Below, piece by piece: positions 41,093 through 51,283 of a stretch of DNA of 64,000 bases (positions within the stretch are counted from its first letter, which is position 1; each line of letters starts with the position of its first letter). Origin of the DNA: Rhizobium sp. P40RR-XXII. Its GTDB lineage: Bacteria; Pseudomonadota; Alphaproteobacteria; Rhizobiales; Rhizobiaceae. Made by a program: the position numbers and the translations under genes. Below the pieces are notes generated by a model. It was not told the origin of the DNA, did no database searches, and worked only from the letters and a program-made list of their open reading frames with translations. The stretch is taken from NCBI RefSeq assembly GCF_012641405.1, contig NZ_JABAII010000004.1, positions 62,001-126,000 on the forward strand. The letters are read 5' to 3'.

Positions 41093-41746
41093 ATGAGCCA
41101 GTCCACCACCTTCACCATCCTGCTCGGCGGCGAGCTTCGCCTGACGGAGCGGTTGCGCGCCGCCATTTCCGGCAGCCGTTTCATCGCAGCTGATGGCGGC
41201 ATGCGCCATGCGGTCGCGCTCCAGGTGCAGCCTGAGCTGTGGGTTGGCGATTTCGATTCCACGCCGGCCGATTTGCAAGCTGCGTTTCCCAATGTGCCCA
41301 AGCAGCCTTATCCAGCGGCAAAGGCGGCGACCGACGGCGAGATTGCCGTCTCAGAAGCGATCGATCGCGGTGCCACGAGGCTGATTCTCGCGGGCGCCAT
41401 GGGCGGTGAACGCTCCGATCATGCCATCCAGCACCTGCTCTATGGTATCCGCTTGGCCGAGAAAGGCTTCGATGTCCTGCTGACATCGGGTGACGAGGAG
41501 GCGGTGCCGCTGCCGCCAGGCGGCCTCACGCTGGCGCTCCCGGCCGGCTCGCTGTTCTCAGTCCTCGGTTTTAGCGACCTGACGGGCCTTTTCATCGGCA
41601 ATGCCCGCTATCCCTTGCGTGATTTCCATTTGCCCTTCGGCGTATCGCGCACCATTTCCAACGTGGCGGAAGGCGACGTGCGCTTTTTGCTCGGCAGCGG
41701 CAGGGCGATCGTTCTTGCCCGCCCCTATGATCTCAGTGGAGTCTGA
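41093..41746 (+). CDS. Thiamine pyrophosphokinase
   Basis: A 217-residue enzyme that transfers pyrophosphate from ATP to thiamine, giving TPP. The catalytic domain shows FIAADGGMRHAV, WVGDFDSTP and ATDGEIAVSEAIDRGATRLI with GAMGGERSDHAIQHL, the TPK pattern. The C-terminal beta domain binds thiamine. It lies 2.7 kb from thiB with no thi-box of its own that I can see, so uptake and activation are near each other but separately controlled. It ends 2 bases before the ABC-F gene. Confidence 0.9.
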   Translation: MSQSTTFTILLGGELRLTERLRAAISGSRFIAADGGMRHAVALQVQPELWVGDFDSTPADLQAAFPNVPKQPYPAAKAATDGEIAVSEAIDRGATRLILAGAMGGERSDHAIQHLLYGIRLAEKGFDVLLTSGDEEAVPLPPGGLTLALPAGSLFSVLGFSDLTGLFIGNARYPLRDFHLPFGVSRTISNVAEGDVRFLLGSGRAIVLARPYDLSGV

Positions 41747-41748
41747 CT

Positions 41749-43578
41749 TTGGCCCCTCCCATTCTGAAACTCGACGACATCTTTTTGAGCTTTGGCGGCG
41801 CGCCATTGCTTGCTGGTGCCGCGCTGCAGGTGGAGTCAGGCGACAAGATCTGCCTTGTCGGCCGCAACGGTTCGGGCAAGTCGACGCTTTTGAAGATCGC
41901 GGCCGGCCTTGTCGAGGCGCAGTCGGGCGAAGTGTTCCGCCATCCGTCTTCGACCGTGCGCTATCTCGAACAGGCTCCGGATTTCGTCGGTTACAAGACG
42001 GTTGCCGCCTATGCCGAGGCCGGCCTCGGACCTGGCGATGACCCCTATCGCGTCACCTATCTCCTCTCGCATCTCGGCCTGACCGGCGAGGAGGACCCGA
42101 ACAATCTCTCGGGCGGCGAGGCCCGCCGCGCGGCTCTTGCGCGCGTTCTGGCGCCGGAACCGGATATTCTGCTGCTCGACGAGCCGACGAACCACCTGGA
42201 CCTGCCGACCATCGAATGGCTGGAAGGCGAGTTACAGAAGAGCCGCAGCGCGCTCGTGCTGATCTCGCACGACCGCCGTTTCCTCGAAAAGGTTTCGACC
42301 GCGACCGTTTGGCTCGATCGCGGCACCTCACGCCGTCTGGACAGGGGATTTGCCCATTTCGAAGCCTGGCGCGATCAGGTGCTCGAGGCCGAGGAGCTGG
42401 AGCAGCACAAGCTCGGCAAGCAGATCGAGCGCGAGGAGCACTGGCTGCGCTACGGCGTGACGGCGCGGCGCAAGCGCAACATGCGTCGTCTTGGCGAGCT
42501 GCACGACATGCGTTCCCGCTATCGCGGCCATAAAGGCGCTCTGGGCACCGTGCAGGCCGCCGCGTCTGATGCGCTGGAGAGCGGCAAGCTGGTGATCGAG
42601 GCGGACAAGATCACCAAGACCTATGGTGACAGGGCTATCGTCGCGCCGTTTTCGATCCGCGTGCATCGCGGCGATTGCATCGGTCTCGTCGGCCCGAACG
42701 GCGCCGGCAAGACGACACTTCTGAAGATGCTGACGGGTCAGCTCGAGCCGGATAGCGGCACGGTGAAGCTCGGCACCAATCTGGAAATCGCGACACTCGA
42801 TCAGAAGCGCGAGGAGCTTAATCCGGAAGATACGCTCGCCAACTATCTGACCGACGGTCGCGGCGAGAACCTGCTTGTCAATGGTGAGCAGCGGCATGTG
42901 ACCGGCTACATGAAGGAATTCCTGTTCCAGCCGGAGCAGGCGCGCACACCGATCAGGAATCTCTCCGGCGGCGAACGGGCCCGGCTGATGCTGGCGCGCA
43001 TCCTATCGCGGCCGACCAATCTCCTGATCCTCGACGAACCCACCAACGACCTCGACATCGAGACGCTCGATCTGCTGCAGGAAATCGTTTCCGGTTTTTC
43101 CGGTACCGTCATCCTCGTCAGCCATGACCGCGATTTCCTCGATCGCACCGTGACCTCGACGATCGCGCCCGCCAACCCGGAAGAGCCTGATGGACGCTGG
43201 ATCGAATATGCCGGCGGCTATTCCGACATGCTCGCTCAGCGCAAGGGCGCGATCGAGGAACGCAGGCGAGCGGAAAAGGGGGCCGAAAAGCCGAAGGCGG
43301 CCGAAGCTTCATCGTCGGGCGGCGAGGGCTCGAAGGGCAAGGGCAAGCTGTCCTACAAGCAGAAATTTGCGCTGGAAAACCTGCCGAAGGAGATGGCCAA
43401 GGCGGAAGCCGAGATTGCCGCCCGTGAGCAGAAAATGGCCGATCCGAACCTTTTTTCCAAGGATCCTGCAACCTTCAATCGCCTCGCGGCGGAGATGGAA
43501 AAGCTGCGGGAAAGCCTTGTCAGCATGGAGGAAGAGTGGTTCGAACTCGAAATGCTGCGCGAGGAACTGGAGGGCTGA
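41749..43578 (+). CDS. uup: ABC-F ATPase (Uup-like)
   Basis: A 609-residue soluble protein with two ABC ATPase domains and no membrane part. Walker A motifs are GRNGSGKST and GPNGAGKTT, signatures LSGGEARR and LSGGERAR, and Walker B motifs ILLLDEPTNHLD and LLILDEPTNDLD. Between them lies the linker typical of ABC-F proteins, and the last ~90 residues are a Lys/Glu-rich coiled coil, as in Uup. These proteins act on the ribosome's E site to relieve stalling; Uup also affects DNA transposon excision. TTG start at 41749, directly after the TPK gene, so they are probably co-transcribed. Confidence 0.88.
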   Translation: MAPPILKLDDIFLSFGGAPLLAGAALQVESGDKICLVGRNGSGKSTLLKIAAGLVEAQSGEVFRHPSSTVRYLEQAPDFVGYKTVAAYAEAGLGPGDDPYRVTYLLSHLGLTGEEDPNNLSGGEARRAALARVLAPEPDILLLDEPTNHLDLPTIEWLEGELQKSRSALVLISHDRRFLEKVSTATVWLDRGTSRRLDRGFAHFEAWRDQVLEAEELEQHKLGKQIEREEHWLRYGVTARRKRNMRRLGELHDMRSRYRGHKGALGTVQAAASDALESGKLVIEADKITKTYGDRAIVAPFSIRVHRGDCIGLVGPNGAGKTTLLKMLTGQLEPDSGTVKLGTNLEIATLDQKREELNPEDTLANYLTDGRGENLLVNGEQRHVTGYMKEFLFQPEQARTPIRNLSGGERARLMLARILSRPTNLLILDEPTNDLDIETLDLLQEIVSGFSGTVILVSHDRDFLDRTVTSTIAPANPEEPDGRWIEYAGGYSDMLAQRKGAIEERRRAEKGAEKPKAAEASSSGGEGSKGKGKLSYKQKFALENLPKEMAKAEAEIAAREQKMADPNLFSKDPATFNRLAAEMEKLRESLVSMEEEWFELEMLREELEG

Positions 43579-43893
43579 TCGCCTCGGCCGACGCATCTTA
43601 TAAGCGTCCTTCCATATAATGAAAACAAACGGTTGCGTTTGGTCGCGTCCGCGTCATTCCCTGTTGTCCAATTCGATAAACCGTTTATACATTAACGCGT
43701 GATGCCGGCCCCGAGGGCTGGATAATGCTCGGGCCGCAGCGGCCCGAGGCGCATGTTGGGGAAGTCCGAAGAGACCTGATTGGAATGCGCCTGCTGGCGG
43801 CAGGTCCTTCGCGGAAAGTTGCAGACAAATTTCGTGAGCGCTTACCGTGATGACGGCGCCTCTTGCCGTATGCGGTTTTTCGAGGGGGGCTTC
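43579..43893. promoter_or_regulatory. RND operon upstream region with a 13-bp dyad
   Basis: No gene is seen. ATAAACCGTTTAT (43676-43688) is a perfect odd palindrome, and AAACGGTTGCGTTTG lies about 50 bases before it. Such AAACC/GTTT dyads are the usual shape of TetR-type operators of efflux operons, but no TetR gene is adjacent. Confidence 0.4.
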
Positions 43894-45075
43894 ATGCCGA
43901 TGCTGCCGCGTGCCGTTTTGTTCAGCTGTGTTCTTGCCGTTTTCTCAGGCGCCCAGGCGCTGGCGCAGGGTGCGCCGCCGGCCCCGCCGGTGACGGTCGC
44001 CAAACCCATCGTTCGCGATGTTGTCGACAGCGATGAGTTCATCGGGCGCTTCCAGGCGGTCGATGAAGTTTCCGTGCGCTCGCGGGTGGGTGGCTATCTG
44101 CAGGAGGTGCATTTCAAGGATGGCGCCATGGTCAAGCAGGGTGACCTGCTTTTCGTCATCGACCAACGGCCGTTCATCACAACGCTGAACGAATCGACGG
44201 CCTCGCTCGAGGTGGCGAAATCGTCGCTGACGCTAGCCGATGCACAATTCAAGCGGACGGAATCCCTGTCGACGACGGGCAGCCAGTCGGCCTCGACCCT
44301 GGATGACCGCCGTCGCGACCTCCTTTCCGCGCAGGCGAATGTGCGTGGTGCGCAGGCAGCCGTCGATCGCGCTAATCTCGACATGGATTTCACCAAGATC
44401 ACTGCGCCGCTCAGCGGTCGGATTGACCGTCGGCTGATTTCGGTCGGCAACCTCGTGCAGGCCGATCAGACCGTGCTGACCACCATCGTCTCGCTCGATC
44501 CCATCGATTTCTACTTCGACGTCGATGAGCGCCGGCTGCTTTCCTATGCCGATGAGGCCCGCAAGAACGGCAGCGCCTTGCAGCAGGGCGGCGGCGGGCT
44601 CGACGTGACCGTGACGATTGCCGATCAGCGGCAGAAGCCATTCAAGGGCAAGCTCGACTTCGCCGAAAACCGCGTCGACAACGAGACGGGCACGATCCGC
44701 GTCCGCGCCCGCTTCCCGAATCCCGATCTCACCCTGCAGCCCGGCCTGTTCGGACGCGTTCAGGTGCGAGGCTCGAACAGTTATAAGGCGATCCTGGTGC
44801 CAGACGAAGCTATCGGCTCGGACCAGAACCAGCGCGTCGTCTATGTCGCCGATACCGCCGGCAATATCACGCCGAAGCCGGTGCGCCTCGGGCCGAAGCT
44901 CTATGGCTATCGCGTCATCCGTGACGGCATGACCGGTGACGAAACGATCGTCGTCAACGGGCTGATGCGCATCCGGCCGGGCGCCAAGGTGACGCCGCAG
45001 CTGATCGAACTGCCGCAGCAGGCGACGAATGACGAGCCGCCGGCCCAGGCCGATGTACAGGGGACGAACCAATGA
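43894..45075 (+). CDS. RND efflux periplasmic adaptor (membrane fusion protein)
   Basis: A 393-residue adaptor of the AcrA/MexA/BepD type. Residues 1-25 are a signal peptide (ending QALAQ). Next come the lipoyl half-motif VRSRVGGYLQEVHFKDGAMV, a coiled-coil hairpin (about 95-165), the second half APLSGRIDRRLISVGNLVQA and a beta-barrel part with VDNETGTIRVRARFPNPDLT. ATG at 43894 follows GAGGGGGG; the frame upstream to 43780 lacks a signal. It links the RND pump to an outer-membrane channel, which is not encoded here. Its stop overlaps the pump's start (ATGA). Confidence 0.92.
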   Translation: MPMLPRAVLFSCVLAVFSGAQALAQGAPPAPPVTVAKPIVRDVVDSDEFIGRFQAVDEVSVRSRVGGYLQEVHFKDGAMVKQGDLLFVIDQRPFITTLNESTASLEVAKSSLTLADAQFKRTESLSTTGSQSASTLDDRRRDLLSAQANVRGAQAAVDRANLDMDFTKITAPLSGRIDRRLISVGNLVQADQTVLTTIVSLDPIDFYFDVDERRLLSYADEARKNGSALQQGGGGLDVTVTIADQRQKPFKGKLDFAENRVDNETGTIRVRARFPNPDLTLQPGLFGRVQVRGSNSYKAILVPDEAIGSDQNQRVVYVADTAGNITPKPVRLGPKLYGYRVIRDGMTGDETIVVNGLMRIRPGAKVTPQLIELPQQATNDEPPAQADVQGTNQ

Positions 45076-48000
45076 GGTTTTCCCATTTCTTCGTCGATCG
45101 ACCGATTTTCGCATCGGTTCTATCCATCGTGCTGTTGATCGTCGGCGGCATCGCCTATTTCCAGCTGCCGGTGGCGCAATATCCCGAGGTTGCGCCTCCC
45201 ACAATCGTAATTCGCACCTCCTATCCCGGCGCCGATGCGCAGACCATTGCCGATACGGTGGCGACTCCGATCGAGCAGGAAATCAACGGCGTGGAGGACA
45301 TGCTTTATATGTCCTCCTATTCCAGTGCCGATGGCTCGATGTCGCTGACGATTACGTTCAAGCTCGGCACCGATCTCGACAAGGCGCAGGTGCTGGTGCA
45401 GAACCGCGTCGCCATTGCCGAGCCGCGTCTGCCCGACGATGTCCGCCGCATCGGCATCACCACGGTCAAGAGTTCGCCGGACCTGATGATGGTCGTGCAT
45501 CTCCTGTCGCCGAACAACCGTTACGACCAGCTCTATATTTCCAACTACGCACGCACGCGCATCCGCGACATTCTCGTCCGACTGGACGGGGTCGGCGATG
45601 TGCAGCTGTTCGGTGAGCGGCAATATTCGCTGCGCATCTGGCTCGATCCGGAAAAGCTTGCCGCCTACGGCATGACCGCAGGCGATATCGTGCAGGCGCT
45701 TCGGGACCAGAACGTGCAGGTCTCGGGCGGTGCGATCGGTGGGCCGCCGGTTTCGGGCACCAATGCCTTCCAATATACGGTGACGACGCAAGGGCGCTTC
45801 TCCGATGCGCGGCAATTCCGCTACGTCATCGTGAAGGCGACGGGCAATGGCCGCCTCGTGCAGCTGCAGGATGTCGCGCGTATCGAGCTCGGCGCGCAGG
45901 ACTATGTCACCAATAGCTATCTGAACGGCAGCCCGGCGGTCGCGCTCGGCGTGTTCGCCCGGCCCGGCACCAACGCGCTCGCCGCCGCTGCCGATATCCA
46001 GAAAACGATGGAGAGCCTGGCTCAGGATTTCCCGCAGGGGCTCGAATATCGCATCATCTATAACCCCACGGAATTCATCGCCGAGTCGATCCACGAGGTC
46101 TACAAGACCATCTTCGAGGCGGCGATTCTCGTTGCCATCGTCGTGCTGGTCTTTCTGCAATCGTGGCGGACGGCGATCATCCCGATCGTCGCCATCCCCG
46201 TGTCGCTGATCGGCACCTTCGCTTTCCTGCTTGCCTTCGGCTTTTCGCTGAACATGCTGACGCTGTTCGGCCTGGTGCTCGCGATCGGCATCGTCGTCGA
46301 CGATGCGATCGTGGTGGTCGAGAATGTCGAGCGCAACCTCTCGCTCGGCATGACGCCGAAGGAGGCGTCACATGTGACGATGAACGAGGTGGGCACCGCC
46401 GTTCTGGCAATTTCGCTGGTGCTCATCGCCGTCTTCGTGCCGACCGCCTTCATTCCCGGTATCTCCGGGCAATTCTACCGGCAGTTCGCGGTGACGATTT
46501 CGGTCGCGACGGCGATCTCCTGCCTGAACTCGCTGACGCTCTCGCCGGCGATCGCCGCGATCGTGCTGCGCCCGCACAGTCACGAGAAATCCAACAATAT
46601 CTTCGCGCGATTCGGCCGTGGTTTGGGTGATGGATTCAACCGGGGTTTCGAGCGGATGAGCGGAGGCTATTCCTGGATCGTCCGCCATCTGGTGACGACG
46701 TGGGCGGCGCTTGCCTGCGCGCTTCTCGTTTTTGCCGGGCTGCTCGCCGGCACATGGTACATGGGCCGGATCGTGCCGCAGGGCTTCGTTCCCACAATGG
46801 ACCAGGGCTACGCGATCGTCGTCGTCCAATTGCCTGACGGGGCCTCGCTCGCGCGCACCAATGCCGTCATCCAGAAGGCGACCGATATCATTAACAAGAC
46901 GCCAGGTATTGCCAATGCCGTCGCCTTTGCCGGTTTCAATGGCGCGACCTTCACCAATGCTTCGAATTCGGGCGTGATTTTCACGCCGTTCAAGCCGTTC
47001 GAGGAGCGGTTGAAAACCGGGGACTCGGCCACCAAGATCATCGGTCAGCTCTTCGGCAGCCTCCAGGGCATCCAGGAGGCCTTCATCATCGCCATTTCGC
47101 CACCGTCGATCCGCGGCGTCGGCAATTCCGGCGGCTTCAAGATGCAGATCATGGACCGAGAAAATCCGGATATGCGCCGCATCCTGCCGCTCGCCTACCA
47201 GATGATGGGTGCTGCCGCGCAGAACAAGGGCGTCAGCGGCGTCTTCACGACGTTTTCCGCCAACAGCCCGCAATATTTCCTGGCGATCGACCGCGACAAG
47301 GCACGTGCGCTCAATGTGCCGATCCCAAATATCTTCGAGACCCTGTCGATCAATCTCGGCACGTCTTACGTCAACGACTTCAACGCCTTCGGCCGCGTCT
47401 ACCAAGTGCGGGCGCAGGCCGATCAGCAATATCGCATGGATCGCGAGGACATTCTGGCGCTGAAGGTGCGTTCGGCGACCGGGGCTCTGGTGCCGCTCGG
47501 CACGCTGGTCGATATCCGAGATACGACCGGGCCGACGCTCGTGCAGCGCTATAACATGTATGTCTCGGTCCCCCTGCAGGGCAATCCGGGGCCGGGGGTT
47601 TCCACCGGCTCGGCCCTCGACATCATGGAGGGGCTGGCGAAGAACCTCTTACCTTCGGGCACGACTTTCGAATGGACGGAACTCGCCTATCAGGAGAAGC
47701 ATACCGGCAATACGGCGATCTATATCTTCGCCCTATCCGTCATCTTCGTGTTCCTGGCGCTGTCGGCGCAGTATGAAAGCTGGATCCTCCCGCTCGCGAT
47801 CATCCTCATCGTGCCGCTGGCGGTTCTGGCGGCGCTGATCGGCGTGTATCTTCGAGGGATGGACAACAACATCCTGACACAGATCGGGCTCATCGTGCTG
47901 ATCGGTCTTGCGGCCAAGAACGCGATTTTGATCGTCGAGTTTGCCCGGCAGGCGCAGCTCGAGGGAAAAAGCGCGGTAGAGGCGGCGATCGAGGCCAGCC

Positions 48001-48248
48001 ATCTGCGTCTGCGTCCGATCCTGATGACGGCCTTCGCCTTCATCTTCGGTGTCGTGCCGCTGATGATCGCTACCGGCCCGGGCGCGGAAATGCGCCAGTC
48101 GCTCGGTACGGCCGTCTTTTCCGGCATGCTCGGCGTGACGCTGTTCGGCCTTTTTCTGACGCCGGTCTTCTACGTCGTCCTGCGCCGGCGGCGCAAGCAG
48201 GAGGAGGCTGCGCAGGAGTCCTCGGCTACCGACGCCGCGGCGCAATAA
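45072..48248 (+). CDS. RND multidrug efflux pump (HAE1 family)
   Basis: A 1058-residue inner-membrane pump of the AcrB/MexB/BepE type with 12 helices and two large periplasmic loops. The proton-relay aspartates are in GIVVDDAIVVVENVER and the matching lysine in GLAAKNAILIVEFA. N-terminus FFVDRPIFASVLSIVLLIVG is typical, as are PVAQYPEVAPP and VLVFLFLQ-like helices. It exports drugs, detergents or plant phenolics with the adaptor encoded upstream (4-base overlap). No local TetR regulator or outer-membrane factor is present. Confidence 0.93.
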   Translation: MRFSHFFVDRPIFASVLSIVLLIVGGIAYFQLPVAQYPEVAPPTIVIRTSYPGADAQTIADTVATPIEQEINGVEDMLYMSSYSSADGSMSLTITFKLGTDLDKAQVLVQNRVAIAEPRLPDDVRRIGITTVKSSPDLMMVVHLLSPNNRYDQLYISNYARTRIRDILVRLDGVGDVQLFGERQYSLRIWLDPEKLAAYGMTAGDIVQALRDQNVQVSGGAIGGPPVSGTNAFQYTVTTQGRFSDARQFRYVIVKATGNGRLVQLQDVARIELGAQDYVTNSYLNGSPAVALGVFARPGTNALAAAADIQKTMESLAQDFPQGLEYRIIYNPTEFIAESIHEVYKTIFEAAILVAIVVLVFLQSWRTAIIPIVAIPVSLIGTFAFLLAFGFSLNMLTLFGLVLAIGIVVDDAIVVVENVERNLSLGMTPKEASHVTMNEVGTAVLAISLVLIAVFVPTAFIPGISGQFYRQFAVTISVATAISCLNSLTLSPAIAAIVLRPHSHEKSNNIFARFGRGLGDGFNRGFERMSGGYSWIVRHLVTTWAALACALLVFAGLLAGTWYMGRIVPQGFVPTMDQGYAIVVVQLPDGASLARTNAVIQKATDIINKTPGIANAVAFAGFNGATFTNASNSGVIFTPFKPFEERLKTGDSATKIIGQLFGSLQGIQEAFIIAISPPSIRGVGNSGGFKMQIMDRENPDMRRILPLAYQMMGAAAQNKGVSGVFTTFSANSPQYFLAIDRDKARALNVPIPNIFETLSINLGTSYVNDFNAFGRVYQVRAQADQQYRMDREDILALKVRSATGALVPLGTLVDIRDTTGPTLVQRYNMYVSVPLQGNPGPGVSTGSALDIMEGLAKNLLPSGTTFEWTELAYQEKHTGNTAIYIFALSVIFVFLALSAQYESWILPLAIILIVPLAVLAALIGVYLRGMDNNILTQIGLIVLIGLAAKNAILIVEFARQAQLEGKSAVEAAIEASHLRLRPILMTAFAFIFGVVPLMIATGPGAEMRQSLGTAVFSGMLGVTLFGLFLTPVFYVVLRRRRKQEEAAQESSATDAAAQ

Positions 48249-48260
48249 TGCTCAGTAGAG

Positions 48261-48292
48261 CGACCGCGCGTTTCCCGTGAAACGCTCGGTCG
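48261..48292. terminator. Imperfect hairpin between RND pump and SIS gene
   Basis: CGACCG-CG-CGTTTC, a CCGT loop and GAAACG-CT-CGGTCG pair over 12 bp with one internal mismatch pair. It lies between convergent genes and may end the RND transcript. The sequence GTTTCCCGTGAAACGCT is like the right half of the AGAGC repeat family. Confidence 0.5.
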
Positions 48293-48342
48293 ATCCATGT
48301 TTCCGCTTCTACGCAGCTAAACGCGAAAAGACGCTCATTACT

Positions 48343-49071
48343 TCAGAGATGTGGATTGCGCGGCCGGTATTTCTTGACCAGCCGCTGATTGGTCTCCTTG
48401 GCGCCCGGCATGTTGGCGCTGAGGTAGACCGGCGGATCGCCATCCTTGCAGAGTTCGGCGGCGACATCGGCGAAGATGGCGTTCAGCACGCTGGCGCCGA
48501 CGGCCGTCGATGCCGGTCCGACCTTCAGGCCGGTGCCTGGCAGGTCGATCATCGCGTCGCCCGGCGGCAGGCCGTTGTCCAGCACGATGTCGGCGATATC
48601 GGCAAGTTTCCTGCGCCCGTTGGCGATGGCCGCCGAGTAGGCAAGCGAGGTGATGGCGATCACCGTCGCGCCGATTTCGCGGCCATAATCCGCCGCCTCG
48701 AGCGGTGCCGCGTTGACGCCGGAGTTGGATGCGATGATCAGCACATCGCCCGGCTGCATGCCGTAACGCTCGAAGATCGGGCGGATGAGGCCTTCGGTGC
48801 GCTCATAGACAGAGCTGATGACGGCGCCTTCGTGCAGCATGGCGGATCCCACAAGCACGGGAATGGTGAAGGCAAGTCCCCCGGCGCGATAATGCACCTC
48901 TTCCGCTAGCATGTGCGAATGGCCGGTGCCAAAGACATAGACGCGGCGATCAGCGCGTGCGGCCGCGCAAATGGCGGCGGAAGCCCTGGACATGGGTTCG
49001 GCAAGCACCTCGCGCAGGGTTTGCAGCCGTCCGATAAGGGCGGAGAAATAATTGTCCGTGACTGCGCTCAT
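48343..49071 (-). CDS. SIS-domain protein (UPF0309-type)
   Basis: A 242-residue sugar-isomerase (SIS) domain protein. [20 protein letters not shown] and [18 protein letters not shown] hold the phosphosugar-binding loops. It probably isomerises or senses a phosphosugar; as last gene of the amino-sugar operon its substrate is likely derived from N-acetylglucosamine or a related sugar. ATG at 49071 has AAGGACG seven bases upstream, 23 bases after the nagA stop. The long upstream frame extension reads through nagA and is rejected. Confidence 0.82.
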   Translation of the reverse strand: MSAVTDNYFSALIGRLQTLREVLAEPMSRASAAICAAARADRRVYVFGTGHSHMLAEEVHYRAGGLAFTIPVLVGSAMLHEGAVISSVYERTEGLIRPIFERYGMQPGDVLIIASNSGVNAAPLEAADYGREIGATVIAITSLAYSAAIANGRRKLADIADIVLDNGLPPGDAMIDLPGTGLKVGPASTAVGASVLNAIFADVAAELCKDGDPPVYLSANMPGAKETNQRLVKKYRPRNPHL

Positions 49072-49094
49072 GCCGAACGTCCTTGTATGCTGTG

Positions 49095-50255
49095 TCAGGC
49101 CGAAGGCTGACCGGAGATCCAGGTTTCCGTGACTTCGATGCCGTCGTTGATGTGAACGAGGTCGGCCCGGGCTCCTGGTGTCAGGTGGCCGCGATCGGCA
49201 AGCCGCAGGAAGCGGGCGGGATAGGAGGTCGCCATGCGCAGGGCTTCGGCCAGCGGCAGCTCGAGGATGTTGACGCCATAGCGGATCGTGGACGCCATAT
49301 CCACATCGGAGCCGGCAAGCGTGCCGTCGTCGAGCGTCAGCTTGGAGCAATAGCCGCCCTTGGTGCGATAGACCGTGCGGCCGTTCAGCGTGAAGCCCGG
49401 AAGGTCGGTGCCGACGAGCGACATGGCGTCGGTGACGAAGAACAGCCGGCCTTCGCCGCGCTTGGCGCGCAGCGCGACTCTAAGCGCGATCGGCTCGACG
49501 TGATGGCCATCGGCGATGATGCCGCACCAGGGGGCGGAATGATCGATCGCCGCGCCGACGAGGCCCGGGGCACGATGACCCATTTGGCTCATGGCATTGA
49601 AAAGGTGGGTGACGCCGCGCGCACCGGCATCGAAACGCGCATTGGCCGCCTCCGCCGTGCAATCGCTGTGGCCGATACTGACGATGACACCACCTTCGCT
49701 GAGCGCCTGCACCTGCCGCTCCGTCACCTGCTCGGCCGCGATCGTGACCAGCAGCGTACCGATCGCCTCGCGGGCACGGATGAAAGTTCGGACATCGCTG
49801 TCTTCGACCGGACGCATCAGCTCGGCGAGATGCGCGCCCTTGCGGGCCGGCGCCAGATGCGGACCTTCGAGATGCAGGCCGGCGACGCCGCGATTGGCCT
49901 TCACGGCTTCAACGGCCGCTTCGATCGCCGCCGTGGTCGCGGCTGCCACATCGGTGATGAGGGTCGGCAGCAGCGATGTCGTGCCGTAGGGGCGATGTCC
50001 CGCGGCAATCATATACATGGATTCGGGCGATGGCGCGTCGTTCAGCATGCGGCCGCCGCCGCCGTTCACCTGCGCATCGATGAAGCCCGGAGAGAGAACG
50101 CCGCCCTTCAGCTGGATCATTGCGGCATTATCGGGCACATCGTTGACACCGGTGATGGCATGGATGCGGCCATTGCCGATGACAAGCGCACTGTCTTCAT
50201 GAAAGCGGTCGCCATCGAAGATGCGGGCGCCGGTAAAGACCTTGTAGTCCATCAC
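49095..50255 (-). CDS. nagA: N-acetylglucosamine-6-phosphate deacetylase
   Basis: A 386-residue amidohydrolase. Metal and substrate motifs are visible: [63 protein letters not shown] and [10 protein letters not shown]. It removes the acetyl group from GlcNAc-6-phosphate to give glucosamine-6-phosphate. Its ATG overlaps the stop of the upstream isomerase/deaminase gene. It is part of a four-gene catabolic operon. Confidence 0.93.
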   Translation of the reverse strand: MMDYKVFTGARIFDGDRFHEDSALVIGNGRIHAITGVNDVPDNAAMIQLKGGVLSPGFIDAQVNGGGGRMLNDAPSPESMYMIAAGHRPYGTTSLLPTLITDVAAATTAAIEAAVEAVKANRGVAGLHLEGPHLAPARKGAHLAELMRPVEDSDVRTFIRAREAIGTLLVTIAAEQVTERQVQALSEGGVIVSIGHSDCTAEAANARFDAGARGVTHLFNAMSQMGHRAPGLVGAAIDHSAPWCGIIADGHHVEPIALRVALRAKRGEGRLFFVTDAMSLVGTDLPGFTLNGRTVYRTKGGYCSKLTLDDGTLAGSDVDMASTIRYGVNILELPLAEALRMATSYPARFLRLADRGHLTPGARADLVHINDGIEVTETWISGQPSA

Positions 50256-51283
50256 ATGGTCTCCGTTACCTTGAGAAGATTAGCCGGCTTGTCAGGGTCG
50301 AAGCCCTTCCGCCGCGTGACCGACTCGATGAGACGATAATAGCACAGCAGCGACACCAGCGGATCGAGCAGGCCGTTGCCGGTGCTCGGCATGCGCAGGT
50401 TGATGCCGGCGAGCGGCGCGGTCGAGAAGGAGACGGCGGTTGCGCCGAGCTTCTGCAAGCGCTCCAGCGCCTGCGCATTGTTGGCAAAGGCGGCATCGTC
50501 GGGCGAGAAGGCGACGATCGGGAAGCCCGGCTGCACGAGGCGCATCGGGCCATGCATGAGTTCGGCCAGCGAGAAGGCCTCCGCATGCAGGCCGGCGGTT
50601 TCCTTGGCCTTCAACGCTGCCTCCAGCGCAATGGCGAAGGCAGGACCGCGCCCGCCGGTATAGAGCGAGGAGGCATTGAAAAGCACGTCCTCGGCGGCTT
50701 TGCCGTCGATGCCTGATGTCGCCGCAAGGGCTTCCGGCAGCTTCGCGAGGCCAGCAGACAGCGTCTTGTCCTGCGAAATCGTTGCGGTGACGCCCGCGAG
50801 CGCGGCAACGGAGGCGATGAAGGATTTCGTCGCCGCAACGCTCTTTTCCGGTCCGGCGTTGAGGCCGACCACGATGTCGGCTTCCTTGGCGAGCGGGCTG
50901 TCGGTGACGTTGACGACGGCGATCGTGGTTGCGCCGCCCTTCTTGGCCGCGGCCTGCAGCGCGATGATATCCGGGCTGCCGCCGGACTGGGATACCGTGA
51001 AGTGGACGCCTCCCTTCAGGTGAAGCGGTGCACCATAGACCGAGGCGATCGACGGGCCGACGGAGGCGACCGGAATGCCGCAGGAAATTTCGAAGAGGTA
51101 TTTGAAGAAGGTCGCGGCATGGTCGGAAGAGCCGCGCGCCGCGGTCGTGATCAGCGAGGGGGGTCCGGAGGCGAAGAGCTTCGCGATCTCGGCAAAGGCG
51201 GGCTTTTCCTTCTCAAGCAGGGTTGCGACAACCTCCGGCGATTGTCCGGCTTCCGTCAACATCAGGGATTGGGTCTCGCTCAT
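50252..51283 (-). CDS. nagB-II: Glucosamine-6-phosphate deaminase, SIS type (NagB-II)
   Basis: A 343-residue protein with two SIS domains, like the isomerase half of GlmS but without the glutaminase domain. It shows ITTAARGSSDHAATFFKYL, VSQSGGSPDIIALQAAAKKG and the C-terminal SLAELMHGPMRL. Proteins of this form (NagB-II/AgaS) convert glucosamine-6-phosphate to fructose-6-phosphate and ammonia. It overlaps both gntR upstream (ATGA) and nagA downstream (ATGA), so the operon is tightly coupled. Confidence 0.85.
   Translation of the reverse strand: MSETQSLMLTEAGQSPEVVATLLEKEKPAFAEIAKLFASGPPSLITTAARGSSDHAATFFKYLFEISCGIPVASVGPSIASVYGAPLHLKGGVHFTVSQSGGSPDIIALQAAAKKGGATTIAVVNVTDSPLAKEADIVVGLNAGPEKSVAATKSFIASVAALAGVTATISQDKTLSAGLAKLPEALAATSGIDGKAAEDVLFNASSLYTGGRGPAFAIALEAALKAKETAGLHAEAFSLAELMHGPMRLVQPGFPIVAFSPDDAAFANNAQALERLQKLGATAVSFSTAPLAGINLRMPSTGNGLLDPLVSLLCYYRLIESVTRRKGFDPDKPANLLKVTETM

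Noticed and set aside
41093..41746. Joining thiamine pyrophosphokinase to the TPP riboswitch regulon
   Set aside because: The gene is on the opposite strand, 2.7 kb away, and has no thi-box upstream.
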